A stretch of DNA of 5,843 nucleotides from an uncultured Clostridium sp. (GTDB lineage Bacteria; Bacillota; Clostridia; Lachnospirales; Lachnospiraceae). Below the pieces are notes generated by a model that saw only the letters and a program-made list of their open reading frames with translations, made no database searches and was not told the origin of the DNA. The stretch covers positions 1 to 5,843 of the forward strand of contig CATWBR010000298.1 in assembly GCA_958349075.1 (NCBI GenBank). Reading direction: 5' to 3'. This document shows, piece by piece, positions 1 to 5,306 of the stretch. Position 1 is the first letter of the stretch, and each line of letters opens with the position of its first letter. The position numbers and the translations under genes are program-made.

Positions 1-7
1 ATATCAT
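1..7 (-). CDS. Possible start of the next operon gene, cut by the window edge
   Basis: On the minus strand an ATG begins at position 7, preceded by AAGGA with a 5-nt spacer, and lies 22 nt beyond the truA stop. That spacing fits another gene of the same operon. Only two codons and one base are visible, so no product can be assigned. In many Firmicutes rplM follows truA, but the visible Met-Ile start gives no support for or against that. It could equally be a chance ATG. Confidence 0.22.
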
Positions 8-29
8 CCGGTTCCTTCTGCACGTTTAA

Positions 30-1082
30 TCACTGTTTCATGCCCATGATGACGCCGTCATCCAGGCCGGCTTCATCGCACATCCAGAATCCCCCATCTT
101 CTTTTACAATATATAATCCATACCTGCCGCCGTCACAAAACCGCTCTTTTTCGCCATCCTCTACCGACACGCGCCTTGCGCCGTTCCGGTATGCCTGGTG
201 CACCACGCGCCTCACAACACCCTCAAACTCTTCATCCTCGCAGCGGTAAATTGTAAGGCGGGCCGGGCCGCCCTCACTTACTTCCCTCTGATCCAGGACG
301 TAATGCCAATGTCTGTTCTCTCCCTCCAGATATGGCCGGAGCTCCTTCTCATAATCCAGGCTCACCAGTGTCAGCCCCTCCGCAGGGATGGTCGGCCCCG
401 CCGCCGCCCGGTTCCTGGCCTCAAGTATCTCTTCCATATGCTCCGGGGGATAAACTCCCCTCCCCACCTTCACAAGTGTTCCCGTAATAATACGGACCAT
501 ATTGTAAAGAAAGCCGCTTCCGCTGATACGGATTGTAATCATATCTCCTGACTTGTCAACATCCAGACTGTAGATCGTCCTGACCGTCTCCTCCGCCTGG
601 GAACGGATTGTGCAAAAACTCTTAAAATCATGCTCCCCCACTAAGTATCCGGCGGCCTTCTTCATCTTGTCCACATCCAAATCAAAATAACAGAAATGGC
701 TGTAAAGCCGTTCCAAAGGCATACTGATTTTCCGGTTCATGATCTTGTACTCGTAGGTCTTCGTGCAGTTGGCCTTTCTCGGGTGATATGTGAGCGGAAC
801 CTCCTCTGATGACTGGATCCTAATATCATCAGGAAGGCGCTGGTTCAGGGCGAAGCATATTTTATCGCCCGGGATCCGGCTTTCCGTATCAAAAACCGCC
901 ACGTTGCCTCTCGCATGGACTCCGGAGTCCGTCCGGCTTGCACCGATAACGGCGACAGGCTCCTTTAGAAGTCCTGTCAGAGCCTTGTTTAATATTTCCT
1001 CTATTGTTACGCCGTTCTGCTGGATCTGCCAGCCGCAGTAGGCAGTCCCGTCATAAGCTACAATCAGTTTAATTCGTCTCAT
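30..1082 (-). CDS. truA: tRNA pseudouridine(38-40) synthase TruA with a C-terminal extension
   Basis: This cytoplasmic enzyme isomerises uridine to pseudouridine at positions 38-40 in the anticodon arm of tRNAs. The start MRRIKLIVAYDGTAYCGWQ is the classic TruA N-terminus. The motif SRTDSGVHA (residues 49-57) carries the catalytic aspartate, Asp52. KTYEY (108-112) holds the conserved active-site tyrosine region, and GSGFLYNMVRIITGTL (188-203) with GPTIPAEGLTLVSL (229-242) are the C-lobe signatures. The start has AGGAG 8 nt upstream. The protein has 350 residues, whereas TruA is usually about 240-270. The family core ends near residue 245, and roughly residues 249-350 are an added tail of no recognised domain. 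Last gene of the ecfA1-ecfA2-ecfT-truA operon, 25 bp after ecfT. Function of the core is secure; the role of the tail is unknown. Confidence 0.96.
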   Translation of the reverse strand: MRRIKLIVAYDGTAYCGWQIQQNGVTIEEILNKALTGLLKEPVAVIGASRTDSGVHARGNVAVFDTESRIPGDKICFALNQRLPDDIRIQSSEEVPLTYHPRKANCTKTYEYKIMNRKISMPLERLYSHFCYFDLDVDKMKKAAGYLVGEHDFKSFCTIRSQAEETVRTIYSLDVDKSGDMITIRISGSGFLYNMVRIITGTLVKVGRGVYPPEHMEEILEARNRAAAGPTIPAEGLTLVSLDYEKELRPYLEGENRHWHYVLDQREVSEGGPARLTIYRCEDEEFEGVVRRVVHQAYRNGARRVSVEDGEKERFCDGGRYGLYIVKEDGGFWMCDEAGLDDGVIMGMKQ

Positions 1083-1107
1083 CTCTCAATCTCCTGCCGT
1101 AATTCTT

Positions 1108-1908
1108 CTACAGGACGACACGGATTGCAATTACAGCCGCGAGATAGACAATGAATACGGCATAGGCCGCCATGTCCCTCTTCTCATAATGAAGCGGCTT
1201 CATCTTCGTCCTTCCCTCACCGCCGCGGTAGCACCTGGCCTCCATGGCCATAGCAAGATCCGTAGCCCGCCGGAATGCAGAAACAAACAGGGGAACTAAA
1301 AGCGGTATCATGCTCTTTGCCCGCTGCATCAGATTGCCCGTCTCAAAGTCGGCGCCTCTGGCCATCTGGGCCTTCATAATCTTATCCGTCTCCTCGATCA
1401 GGATCGGGATAAAGCGAAGTGCGATCGACATCATCATCGAAACTTCATGCACCGGAACGTGGATTTTATTTAAAAATCCGAGGCTCCTCTCCAGACCGTC
1501 CGTAAGCTGGTTGGGAGTCGTAGTCAGCGTCATGATGGATGACCCCAGAACCAGGTACATCAGGCGCAGGCCCATAAAGAAAGCCAGGCTCAGCCCCTCC
1601 GCCGTTATCTTCAGGAAACCAAGGCGGAAAATCACACGCCCCTCCGTCAGGAACAGGTTAAAGCTGACGCTGATCAGCAGCAGGAAAACAATCGCCTTTA
1701 ACCCCTTCACAATAAATTTGAAGGGAACCTTGGACACCCGGATCACAACGGCCAGAAAAAGGGTGGCCGCCAGATAGCACCAAAGGTTATTAGCAAAAAA
1801 AAGCGAAATAATATAAATCATTGTCCCGAACAGCTTTGTCCTCGGATCCAGGCGGTGGACCGCCGAATCTACCGGATAGTATTGTCCGATCGTGATATCT
1901 CTAATCAT
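1108..1908 (-). CDS. ecfT: ECF transporter transmembrane protein EcfT
   Basis: EcfT is the membrane scaffold of an energy-coupling factor transporter. It couples ATP hydrolysis by EcfA1/EcfA2 to the movement of a substrate-binding S-component. The 266-residue length is typical. The N-terminus has the family motif HRLDPRTKL (18-26), followed by several hydrophobic segments (roughly 27-56, 69-88, 105-130, and 243-266 at the C-terminus). The cytoplasmic coupling helices that dock on the ATPases carry the signature AQMARGADF (Ala-Arg-Gly at 183-185) and a second site, MEARCYRGGEGRT (Ala-Arg-Cys at 224-226). The ATG overlaps the ecfA2 stop codon (ATGA), which suggests translational coupling, and a purine-rich GGGGGAGG lies 8 nt upstream inside ecfA2. 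No S-component gene is adjacent, so this is probably the shared (group II) module used by several vitamin S-components. Confidence 0.95.
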   Translation of the reverse strand: MIRDITIGQYYPVDSAVHRLDPRTKLFGTMIYIISLFFANNLWCYLAATLFLAVVIRVSKVPFKFIVKGLKAIVFLLLISVSFNLFLTEGRVIFRLGFLKITAEGLSLAFFMGLRLMYLVLGSSIMTLTTTPNQLTDGLERSLGFLNKIHVPVHEVSMMMSIALRFIPILIEETDKIMKAQMARGADFETGNLMQRAKSMIPLLVPLFVSAFRRATDLAMAMEARCYRGGEGRTKMKPLHYEKRDMAAYAVFIVYLAAVIAIRVVL

Positions 1909-2771
1909 AACGTAAGCCTCCCCCTCTCCCGAAGGAGGTTAAGAATTGCATCCCTTGCCTCTTCCACGGTCGTAATCGTATCATCCACCGGGATTCCCTG
2001 CTCCCTGAGTTCCTGCACGACATACGTTATCTGAGGAGCTGCCAGACCCATGCCCTCCAGCTCCTTATAATGCTTAAACACTTCCCGCGGGGTGTCGTCG
2101 TAAACCTTCTCCCCATGGTTCATCACCATGATCCGGTCTACATAGCGGGCCATGTCCTCCATACTGTGCGAGACGAGCAGAATAGTAAGACCGTGCTGCC
2201 GGTTCAGTCTCTCCACCTGGTCGAGTATTTCATCGCGGCCCTGCGGATCCAGTCCCGCCGTCGGTTCATCCAAAATCATCATCTCGGGGCGCATAGCCAG
2301 CACTCCGGCAATCGCCACCCTCCTCTTCTGTCCGCCCGACAGCTCAAATGGAGACTGCTCATAAAAGCTCTCATCCATACCCACGAGGTCCAGCGCATGT
2401 CTGGCCCGCTTCTCCGTCTCCTCCTTCGTGCAGCCCAGGTTCCTGGGGCCGAAGCAGACATCGGAAAACACATCGGCCTCAAATAGCTGATGCTCCGGAT
2501 ACTGGAAAACAAGCCCCACTTTGCTCCGCAGTTCCTTCATCTTATACCCGTCACTGAAAATGCTCGTCCCATGATATAGGATGTCCCCGCTTGTCGGCCG
2601 GATCAGTCCGTTCAGATGCTGGATTAACGTGGATTTACCGGAACCGGTATGCCCGATCAGCCCGACAAATTCACCGTCGTTTATCTCAAAATCCACATGC
2701 TTCAGGGCATGCTGCTCAAAGGCAGTCCCCGCCCCGTATGTGTAATTCAAATCTACAACCTTAATTGACAT
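1905..2771 (-). CDS. ecfA2: ECF transporter ATP-binding protein EcfA2
   Basis: One of the two ATPases of the ECF module, working at the cytoplasmic face as a heterodimer with EcfA1. It has all ABC motifs: Walker A GHTGSGKST (40-48), Q-loop Gln90 in VFQYPEHQLFE, signature LSGGQ (144-148), Walker B MMILDE (164-169) with catalytic Glu169, D-loop GLDP (173-176) and H-loop His202. The N-terminus MSIKVVDLNYTYGAGTAFE and the string GHTGSGKSTLIQHLNGLI are typical of EcfA2, which distinguishes it from the EcfA1 copy upstream. Length (288 aa) is normal. The ATG lies 4 bp past the ecfA1 stop, with GAGG about 9 nt upstream inside the end of ecfA1. The stop overlaps the ecfT start. Older annotation would call it cbiO, but nothing here indicates cobalt as substrate. 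Confidence 0.95.
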   Translation of the reverse strand: MSIKVVDLNYTYGAGTAFEQHALKHVDFEINDGEFVGLIGHTGSGKSTLIQHLNGLIRPTSGDILYHGTSIFSDGYKMKELRSKVGLVFQYPEHQLFEADVFSDVCFGPRNLGCTKEETEKRARHALDLVGMDESFYEQSPFELSGGQKRRVAIAGVLAMRPEMMILDEPTAGLDPQGRDEILDQVERLNRQHGLTILLVSHSMEDMARYVDRIMVMNHGEKVYDDTPREVFKHYKELEGMGLAAPQITYVVQELREQGIPVDDTITTVEEARDAILNLLRERGRLTL

Positions 2772-2775
2772 ATCT

Positions 2776-3636
2776 TTATTCCTCTTTTAAGAGCGGAAGC
2801 AGCGCTTCCATCAGCTCTTCTTTCCTGAGTATTCCATCCGGCAAGGCGGCTCCGCTCTTCTTCAGCTCATAGGCCAGCTCCGTCACCTGAGGAACATCGA
2901 GGCGGTAGCTCTTAAGCTCGTCCACCCTGGAAAAGATCTCCTTCGGAGTTCCGTCCATGACAATCTTTCCGCCATCCATGACAATCACCCTGTCTGCGTC
3001 GATTACTTCTTCCATATAATGTGTGATCAGGAGTACGGTAATCCCCTCCGCCCGGTTCAGTTCCCGCACGGTGCTGATAACGTCTTTACGCCCGTTGGGA
3101 TCCAGCATTGCGGTCGGCTCGTCCAGGACAATACACTGAGGTTTCATCGCCATGACGCCGGCAATCGCCACACGCTGCTTCTGTCCGCCCGACAGACGGT
3201 TGGGTGATTTTGTCCGGTAAGCCGTCATCCCCACCGCCTCAAGGCTCTTATTCACGCGTTCCCAGATCTCTTCGGTGGGAACTCCGATGTTCTCCGGGCC
3301 AAAGCCCACATCTTCCTCCACCACATTGCCGATAATCTGGTTGTCCGGATTCTGGAACACCATTCCGGCCGTCTTTCTTACATCCCACAGAAGATCATCG
3401 TCCGCCGTATCCATCTCAGACACCCAGACCGTTCCCTCCGTGGGAATCAAAATACCGTTGATATGTTTTGCGAATGTGGACTTGCCTGAACCGTTATGTC
3501 CCAGAACCGCCACAAAGCTCCCCTTTTCTATCTCCACATCCACGTGATCGATAGCCCGGTTCACTTCTTCTATTTTATCTTCCTCATCGCGCCTGATATA
3601 ATCAAAGACGAGATTTGCCGCTTTTATAATATTCAT
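2776..3636 (-). CDS. ecfA1: ECF transporter ATP-binding protein EcfA1
   Basis: First ATPase of the ECF module, partner of EcfA2. Motifs, counted from the chosen start: Walker A GHNGSGKST (46-54), Q-loop Gln95 in VFQNPDNQ, signature LSGGQ (148-152), Walker B CIVLDE (168-173) with Glu173, D-loop MLDP (177-180) and H-loop His206 in LLITHYMEE. GHNGSGKSTFAKHINGIL is the EcfA1 form. An in-frame ATG lies five codons earlier, at 3651, but it has no Shine-Dalgarno sequence. The ATG at 3636 has AAGGG with a 7-nt spacer and gives MNIIKAANL, the usual family N-terminus, so 3636 is preferred (286 aa). First gene of the operon, about 40 nt downstream of the start site predicted from a consensus sigma-A promoter. 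No rplQ or other ribosomal gene precedes it. Confidence 0.94.
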   Translation of the reverse strand: MNIIKAANLVFDYIRRDEEDKIEEVNRAIDHVDVEIEKGSFVAVLGHNGSGKSTFAKHINGILIPTEGTVWVSEMDTADDDLLWDVRKTAGMVFQNPDNQIIGNVVEEDVGFGPENIGVPTEEIWERVNKSLEAVGMTAYRTKSPNRLSGGQKQRVAIAGVMAMKPQCIVLDEPTAMLDPNGRKDVISTVRELNRAEGITVLLITHYMEEVIDADRVIVMDGGKIVMDGTPKEIFSRVDELKSYRLDVPQVTELAYELKKSGAALPDGILRKEELMEALLPLLKEE

Positions 3637-3643
3637 GATTAAA

Positions 3644-3648
3644 CCCTT
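3644..3648 (-). promoter_or_regulatory. Ribosome binding site deciding the ecfA1 start
   Basis: AAGGG on the minus strand, 7 nt before the ATG at 3636. The upstream in-frame ATG at 3651 has no purine-rich sequence before it and in fact overlaps the approach to this site. This favours the shorter EcfA1. Confidence 0.65.
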
Positions 3649-3682
3649 CATAACCGCATCTTATTACTGCGCATTTGTGTAA

Positions 3683-3711
3683 ATTGTAGAGCAATTGTAA
3701 CGGGGAGTCAA
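3683..3711 (-). promoter_or_regulatory. Sigma-A promoter of the ecfA1A2T-truA operon
   Basis: On the minus strand TTGACT (3711-3706, five of six consensus bases) is followed by an exact 17-bp spacer and TACAAT (3688-3683, five of six). This is close to the best possible housekeeping promoter. Transcription would begin near 3676, giving a 5' leader of about 40 nt before ecfA1 with no room for a riboswitch. It implies that the ECF-truA operon is transcribed from its own strong promoter and does not depend on readthrough from the permease gene. Confidence 0.82.
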
Positions 3712-3761
3712 GTAATATTTTGTCCGGAAAGCTCCCCTGTTAATCGTCCTGCGGCTCTCAT

Positions 3762-3778
3762 CCCGCATACTCTGCGGG
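3762..3778. repeat. Short perfect inverted repeat (6-bp stem, 5-nt loop)
   Basis: CCCGCA, loop TACTC, TGCGGG. The stem is perfect and GC-rich. Read on the plus strand it is followed by CATTTTCTCCC, which is vaguely terminator-like, but no plus-strand gene ends here. Read on the minus strand it has no T-run. It is therefore more likely a structural part of the spacer than a terminator. Confidence 0.45.
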
Positions 3779-3803
3779 CATTTTCTCCCTTCACTAATGA
3801 AAA

Positions 3804-3842
3804 GGCCGCTGTAAAAGCAGATAAATCATCTGTTTTTACAGC
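3804..3842 (-). terminator. Candidate terminator hairpin after the permease gene
   Basis: An inverted repeat with 15-bp arms (3808-3822 and 3828-3842) and a 5-nt loop lies about 40 bp past the permease stop. The arms are built on GCTGTAAAA/TTTTACAGC plus a CAGAT/ATCTG inner part, with one position not pairing on the minus-strand RNA. On the minus strand it is followed by GGCCTTTTC, so the T-run is only four bases and is offset from the stem. Position fits a terminator for the permease transcript, insulating the ecf operon; the short T-run and AT-rich mid-stem make it atypical. It may instead be the core of a dispersed palindrome. Confidence 0.45.
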
Positions 3843-3882
3843 AGCTCTATTCCCCACCCTATATTTAATTACTCCCAGTAAA

Positions 3883-5223
3883 TCACTGGAAATCTTTCTC
3901 TGCGTCGCCTGTATATAGTACTTTGCCAACCCTTTTTTCCATGTAAACCGAGAGTCCAAGCGCCGCCAGTCCGTAAAGCATGGCTCCAATGATAGCTGCC
4001 ACTGGAAGCGTCTGAAACAGCAGGTAGGTCTGGATTACAACGAGTATCATGGCAACCACAGCCACCGCATTCATCGTTCCCGGTTTCAGAATAAAGAATG
4101 CCTTCTTACATGCCTCTGGATATCTCTTATGCAGCTGCGTTGAGGCGGCAATCGGAATGATGGTCATGAAGATTGAAATCCCCGAACCGTAGGTGGAAAC
4201 CGTCTGCAGTGAAACACCTGTGATGACGGGAACAATTCCGATCAGATAAAACATTGTAAGCAGCACGTGGGGGGTGCCGAACCTTTTATTCACCTTCGTC
4301 AAAACCGACGGAAGATAGCCGTCGGAAGCAGCAGCCAGAAGAGGTTTCGTCACCCAGCCGAACACGGAATTCAGTGTTGTGGCTATTGCAAAAAGCGCGC
4401 CGCCGATGATGAAATAGGTGTAAAGCGGTCCCGGCAGGATCGCCCTTGCCACTTCCGACAGATTCTTATTGGCTACCTGTGCCCAGGGAAGCACCCCTGA
4501 AGCCACCAAACCGAGAAATGCATAGAACACACCGACAATACCGGTTCCGAGAATCATACACAGCGGAATATCCCTGCCCGGGTTCTTCATCTCCCCGCCC
4601 ATATTGGCGATAACATTAGATCCGCCCACGGCAAATGTCATAAGAGCCGATGCCGTCATTAAACCTACGATACCGTTTGGCACAACATTGTCCGAGGTAA
4701 AAGCATCAAAATTCACCTTCGGCATGCCGTATCCGATAAACAGCACAAATGCGGACAACAGCACAAGCACCATTATTTTCTGCACCATGGCGGCCGACTT
4801 TACCCCGACGAGGTTCAGCACATAAAACAGTGTCAGCAGGGATGCGCCTACCAGTTTAAACGGGATTCCGGGCACCAGTGACTGCATGTAATCGGCAAAT
4901 GAAATTGCATAAAGCGAAAGCGTTATATTATATGAAAGAAAAATCAAAACATAGAAAACGCCCCATCTCGGAGCCAGAAGTCTGGCGCCGTACATATAGG
5001 CCCCTCCCGTGGCCGGAAGAGTGGACCCCATAATTGCGGTCGGAAGAAACAGTACAATTACCAGGAACGCCGCTATAATAAATGCCAGCACCACTCCGTT
5101 CCCTGTAAAGCCAATGGCCTGCCCCGTCATAGCCATAACTCCGGTACCAATACTTTGTCCAACTGCAATACTCAATGCTTCTTTAAAACCAATATCTTTT
5201 TTCAGAGCAACCGTCTCGCTCAT
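3883..5223 (-). CDS. APC-superfamily amino acid permease
   Basis: Inner-membrane secondary transporter of the amino acid/polyamine/organocation superfamily, expected to move an amino acid or related compound by ion coupling or exchange. From the chosen start it has 446 residues and about 12 hydrophobic segments. Family marks are GQSIGTGV (22-29), the unwound substrate-binding part of helix 1; PATGGAYMYGARLLAP (70-85) at helix 2/3; and FAVGGSNVIANMGGEMKNPGRDIP (197-220), covering helix 6 and the conserved E-x-x-N-P-x-R-x-I-P loop. An in-frame TTG at 5262 would add 13 polar residues but lacks a ribosome binding site, whereas the ATG at 5223 has an excellent one. It lies 83 bp after the ATC-hydrolase-like gene on the same strand. 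The substrate cannot be read from the sequence; import of a thiazoline- or cysteine-like compound is only a guess from the neighbour. Confidence 0.9.
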   Translation of the reverse strand: MSETVALKKDIGFKEALSIAVGQSIGTGVMAMTGQAIGFTGNGVVLAFIIAAFLVIVLFLPTAIMGSTLPATGGAYMYGARLLAPRWGVFYVLIFLSYNITLSLYAISFADYMQSLVPGIPFKLVGASLLTLFYVLNLVGVKSAAMVQKIMVLVLLSAFVLFIGYGMPKVNFDAFTSDNVVPNGIVGLMTASALMTFAVGGSNVIANMGGEMKNPGRDIPLCMILGTGIVGVFYAFLGLVASGVLPWAQVANKNLSEVARAILPGPLYTYFIIGGALFAIATTLNSVFGWVTKPLLAAASDGYLPSVLTKVNKRFGTPHVLLTMFYLIGIVPVITGVSLQTVSTYGSGISIFMTIIPIAASTQLHKRYPEACKKAFFILKPGTMNAVAVVAMILVVIQTYLLFQTLPVAAIIGAMLYGLAALGLSVYMEKRVGKVLYTGDAEKDFQ

Positions 5224-5227
5224 AATA

Positions 5228-5235
5228 CCCTCCTT
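5228..5235 (-). promoter_or_regulatory. Strong ribosome binding site fixing the permease start
   Basis: AAGGAGGG on the minus strand, with GGAGG ending 5 nt before the ATG at 5223. It lies inside the longer reading frame that begins at the TTG at 5262, so that longer start is unlikely. Confidence 0.85.
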
Positions 5236-5253
5236 TATGTGGTGTCCCCGCCC

Positions 5254-5277
5254 GGCAGACAATGTATGTCCGTTGCC
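5254..5277. promoter_or_regulatory. Dyad in the permease leader, possible operator or 5' hairpin
   Basis: On the minus strand GGCA-acg-GACA-tacat-TGTC-TGCC forms an interrupted stem of 4+4 bp with a 3-nt bulge. Its inner part is a clean GACA-N5-TGTC dyad. It sits directly at or just after the transcription start predicted from the extended -10 element at 5281-5289. This is where a repressor operator or an RNA-stabilising 5' hairpin could be. No regulator family can be named from the motif. Confidence 0.3.
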
Positions 5278-5280
5278 AGT

Positions 5281-5289
5281 ATTATAACA
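5281..5289 (-). promoter_or_regulatory. Candidate extended -10 promoter for the permease gene
   Basis: TGTTATAAT on the minus strand is a perfect -10 hexamer with the extended TGn element. The -35 position at 17-bp spacing (TAACAG, 5309-5304) overlaps the hydrolase stop codon and matches consensus poorly. Extended -10 promoters tolerate this. The predicted start is near 5274, leaving a leader of about 50 nt. The permease may therefore be transcribed separately as well as by readthrough from the gene upstream, since no terminator is visible between them. Confidence 0.55.
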
Positions 5290-5306
5290 TAATCAGTTCT
5301 CCCCTG

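Larger units (their letters stand above)
3712..3882. other. Palindrome-rich intergenic spacer, possible dispersed repeat copy
   Basis: The gap between the permease stop and the ecfA1 promoter holds no convincing gene. It contains at least two clear hairpins: a 15-bp stem at 3808-3842 and the perfect 6-bp CCCGCA/TGCGGG stem at 3762-3778. A weaker CCTTCA/TGAA-GG fold lies at 3789-3805, and a GGGGAG/CTCCCC pair (3702-3707 with 3732-3737) brackets the -35 box of the next promoter. Another small dyad, CCAGT-N5-ACTGG, overlaps the permease stop. One minus-strand frame stays open across the whole gap but has no start codon of its own. The density of dyads resembles an interspersed palindromic repeat or a structured 3' end of the permease transcript. 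This cannot be settled without a genome copy count. Confidence 0.4.

Noticed and set aside
198..551. Plus-strand open frames across truA and the other genes (for example 198-551 and 1244-1777)
   Set aside because: They lie entirely opposite well-supported minus-strand genes, have no recognisable protein features and have low-complexity or arginine/serine/proline-rich translations typical of antisense shadows.
1108..3636. Dedicated cobalt transporter (cbiO/cbiQ naming)
   Set aside because: No cbiM or cbiN or other substrate-specific component is adjacent, and the pairing of distinct EcfA1 and EcfA2 with EcfT next to truA is the pattern of the shared ECF module.
3637..3651. Longer EcfA1 N-terminus starting at ATG 3651
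   Set aside because: There is no Shine-Dalgarno sequence ahead of it, and the ribosome binding site for the inner ATG lies within these codons. The shorter form matches the usual family start.
3636..3682. Riboswitch in the ecfA1 leader
   Set aside because: Vitamin-linked transport genes often have riboswitches, but only about 40 nt separate the predicted transcription start from the ecfA1 ATG, too short for any known vitamin riboswitch, and no conserved motif is visible.
3708..3989. Minus-strand 93-codon open frame overlapping the permease end and running through the spacer
   Set aside because: Its only ATG lies inside the permease gene in another frame, it has no ribosome binding site, and it stops inside the -35 box of the ecf promoter. 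The spacer part is better explained by a palindromic non-coding element. The open frame is mentioned in a finding only as a possible mark of that element.
5224..5262. Longer permease N-terminus starting at TTG 5262
   Set aside because: The start is a TTG without a ribosome binding site, the added 13 residues include the translated Shine-Dalgarno sequence, and the ATG at 5223 has a much stronger site.
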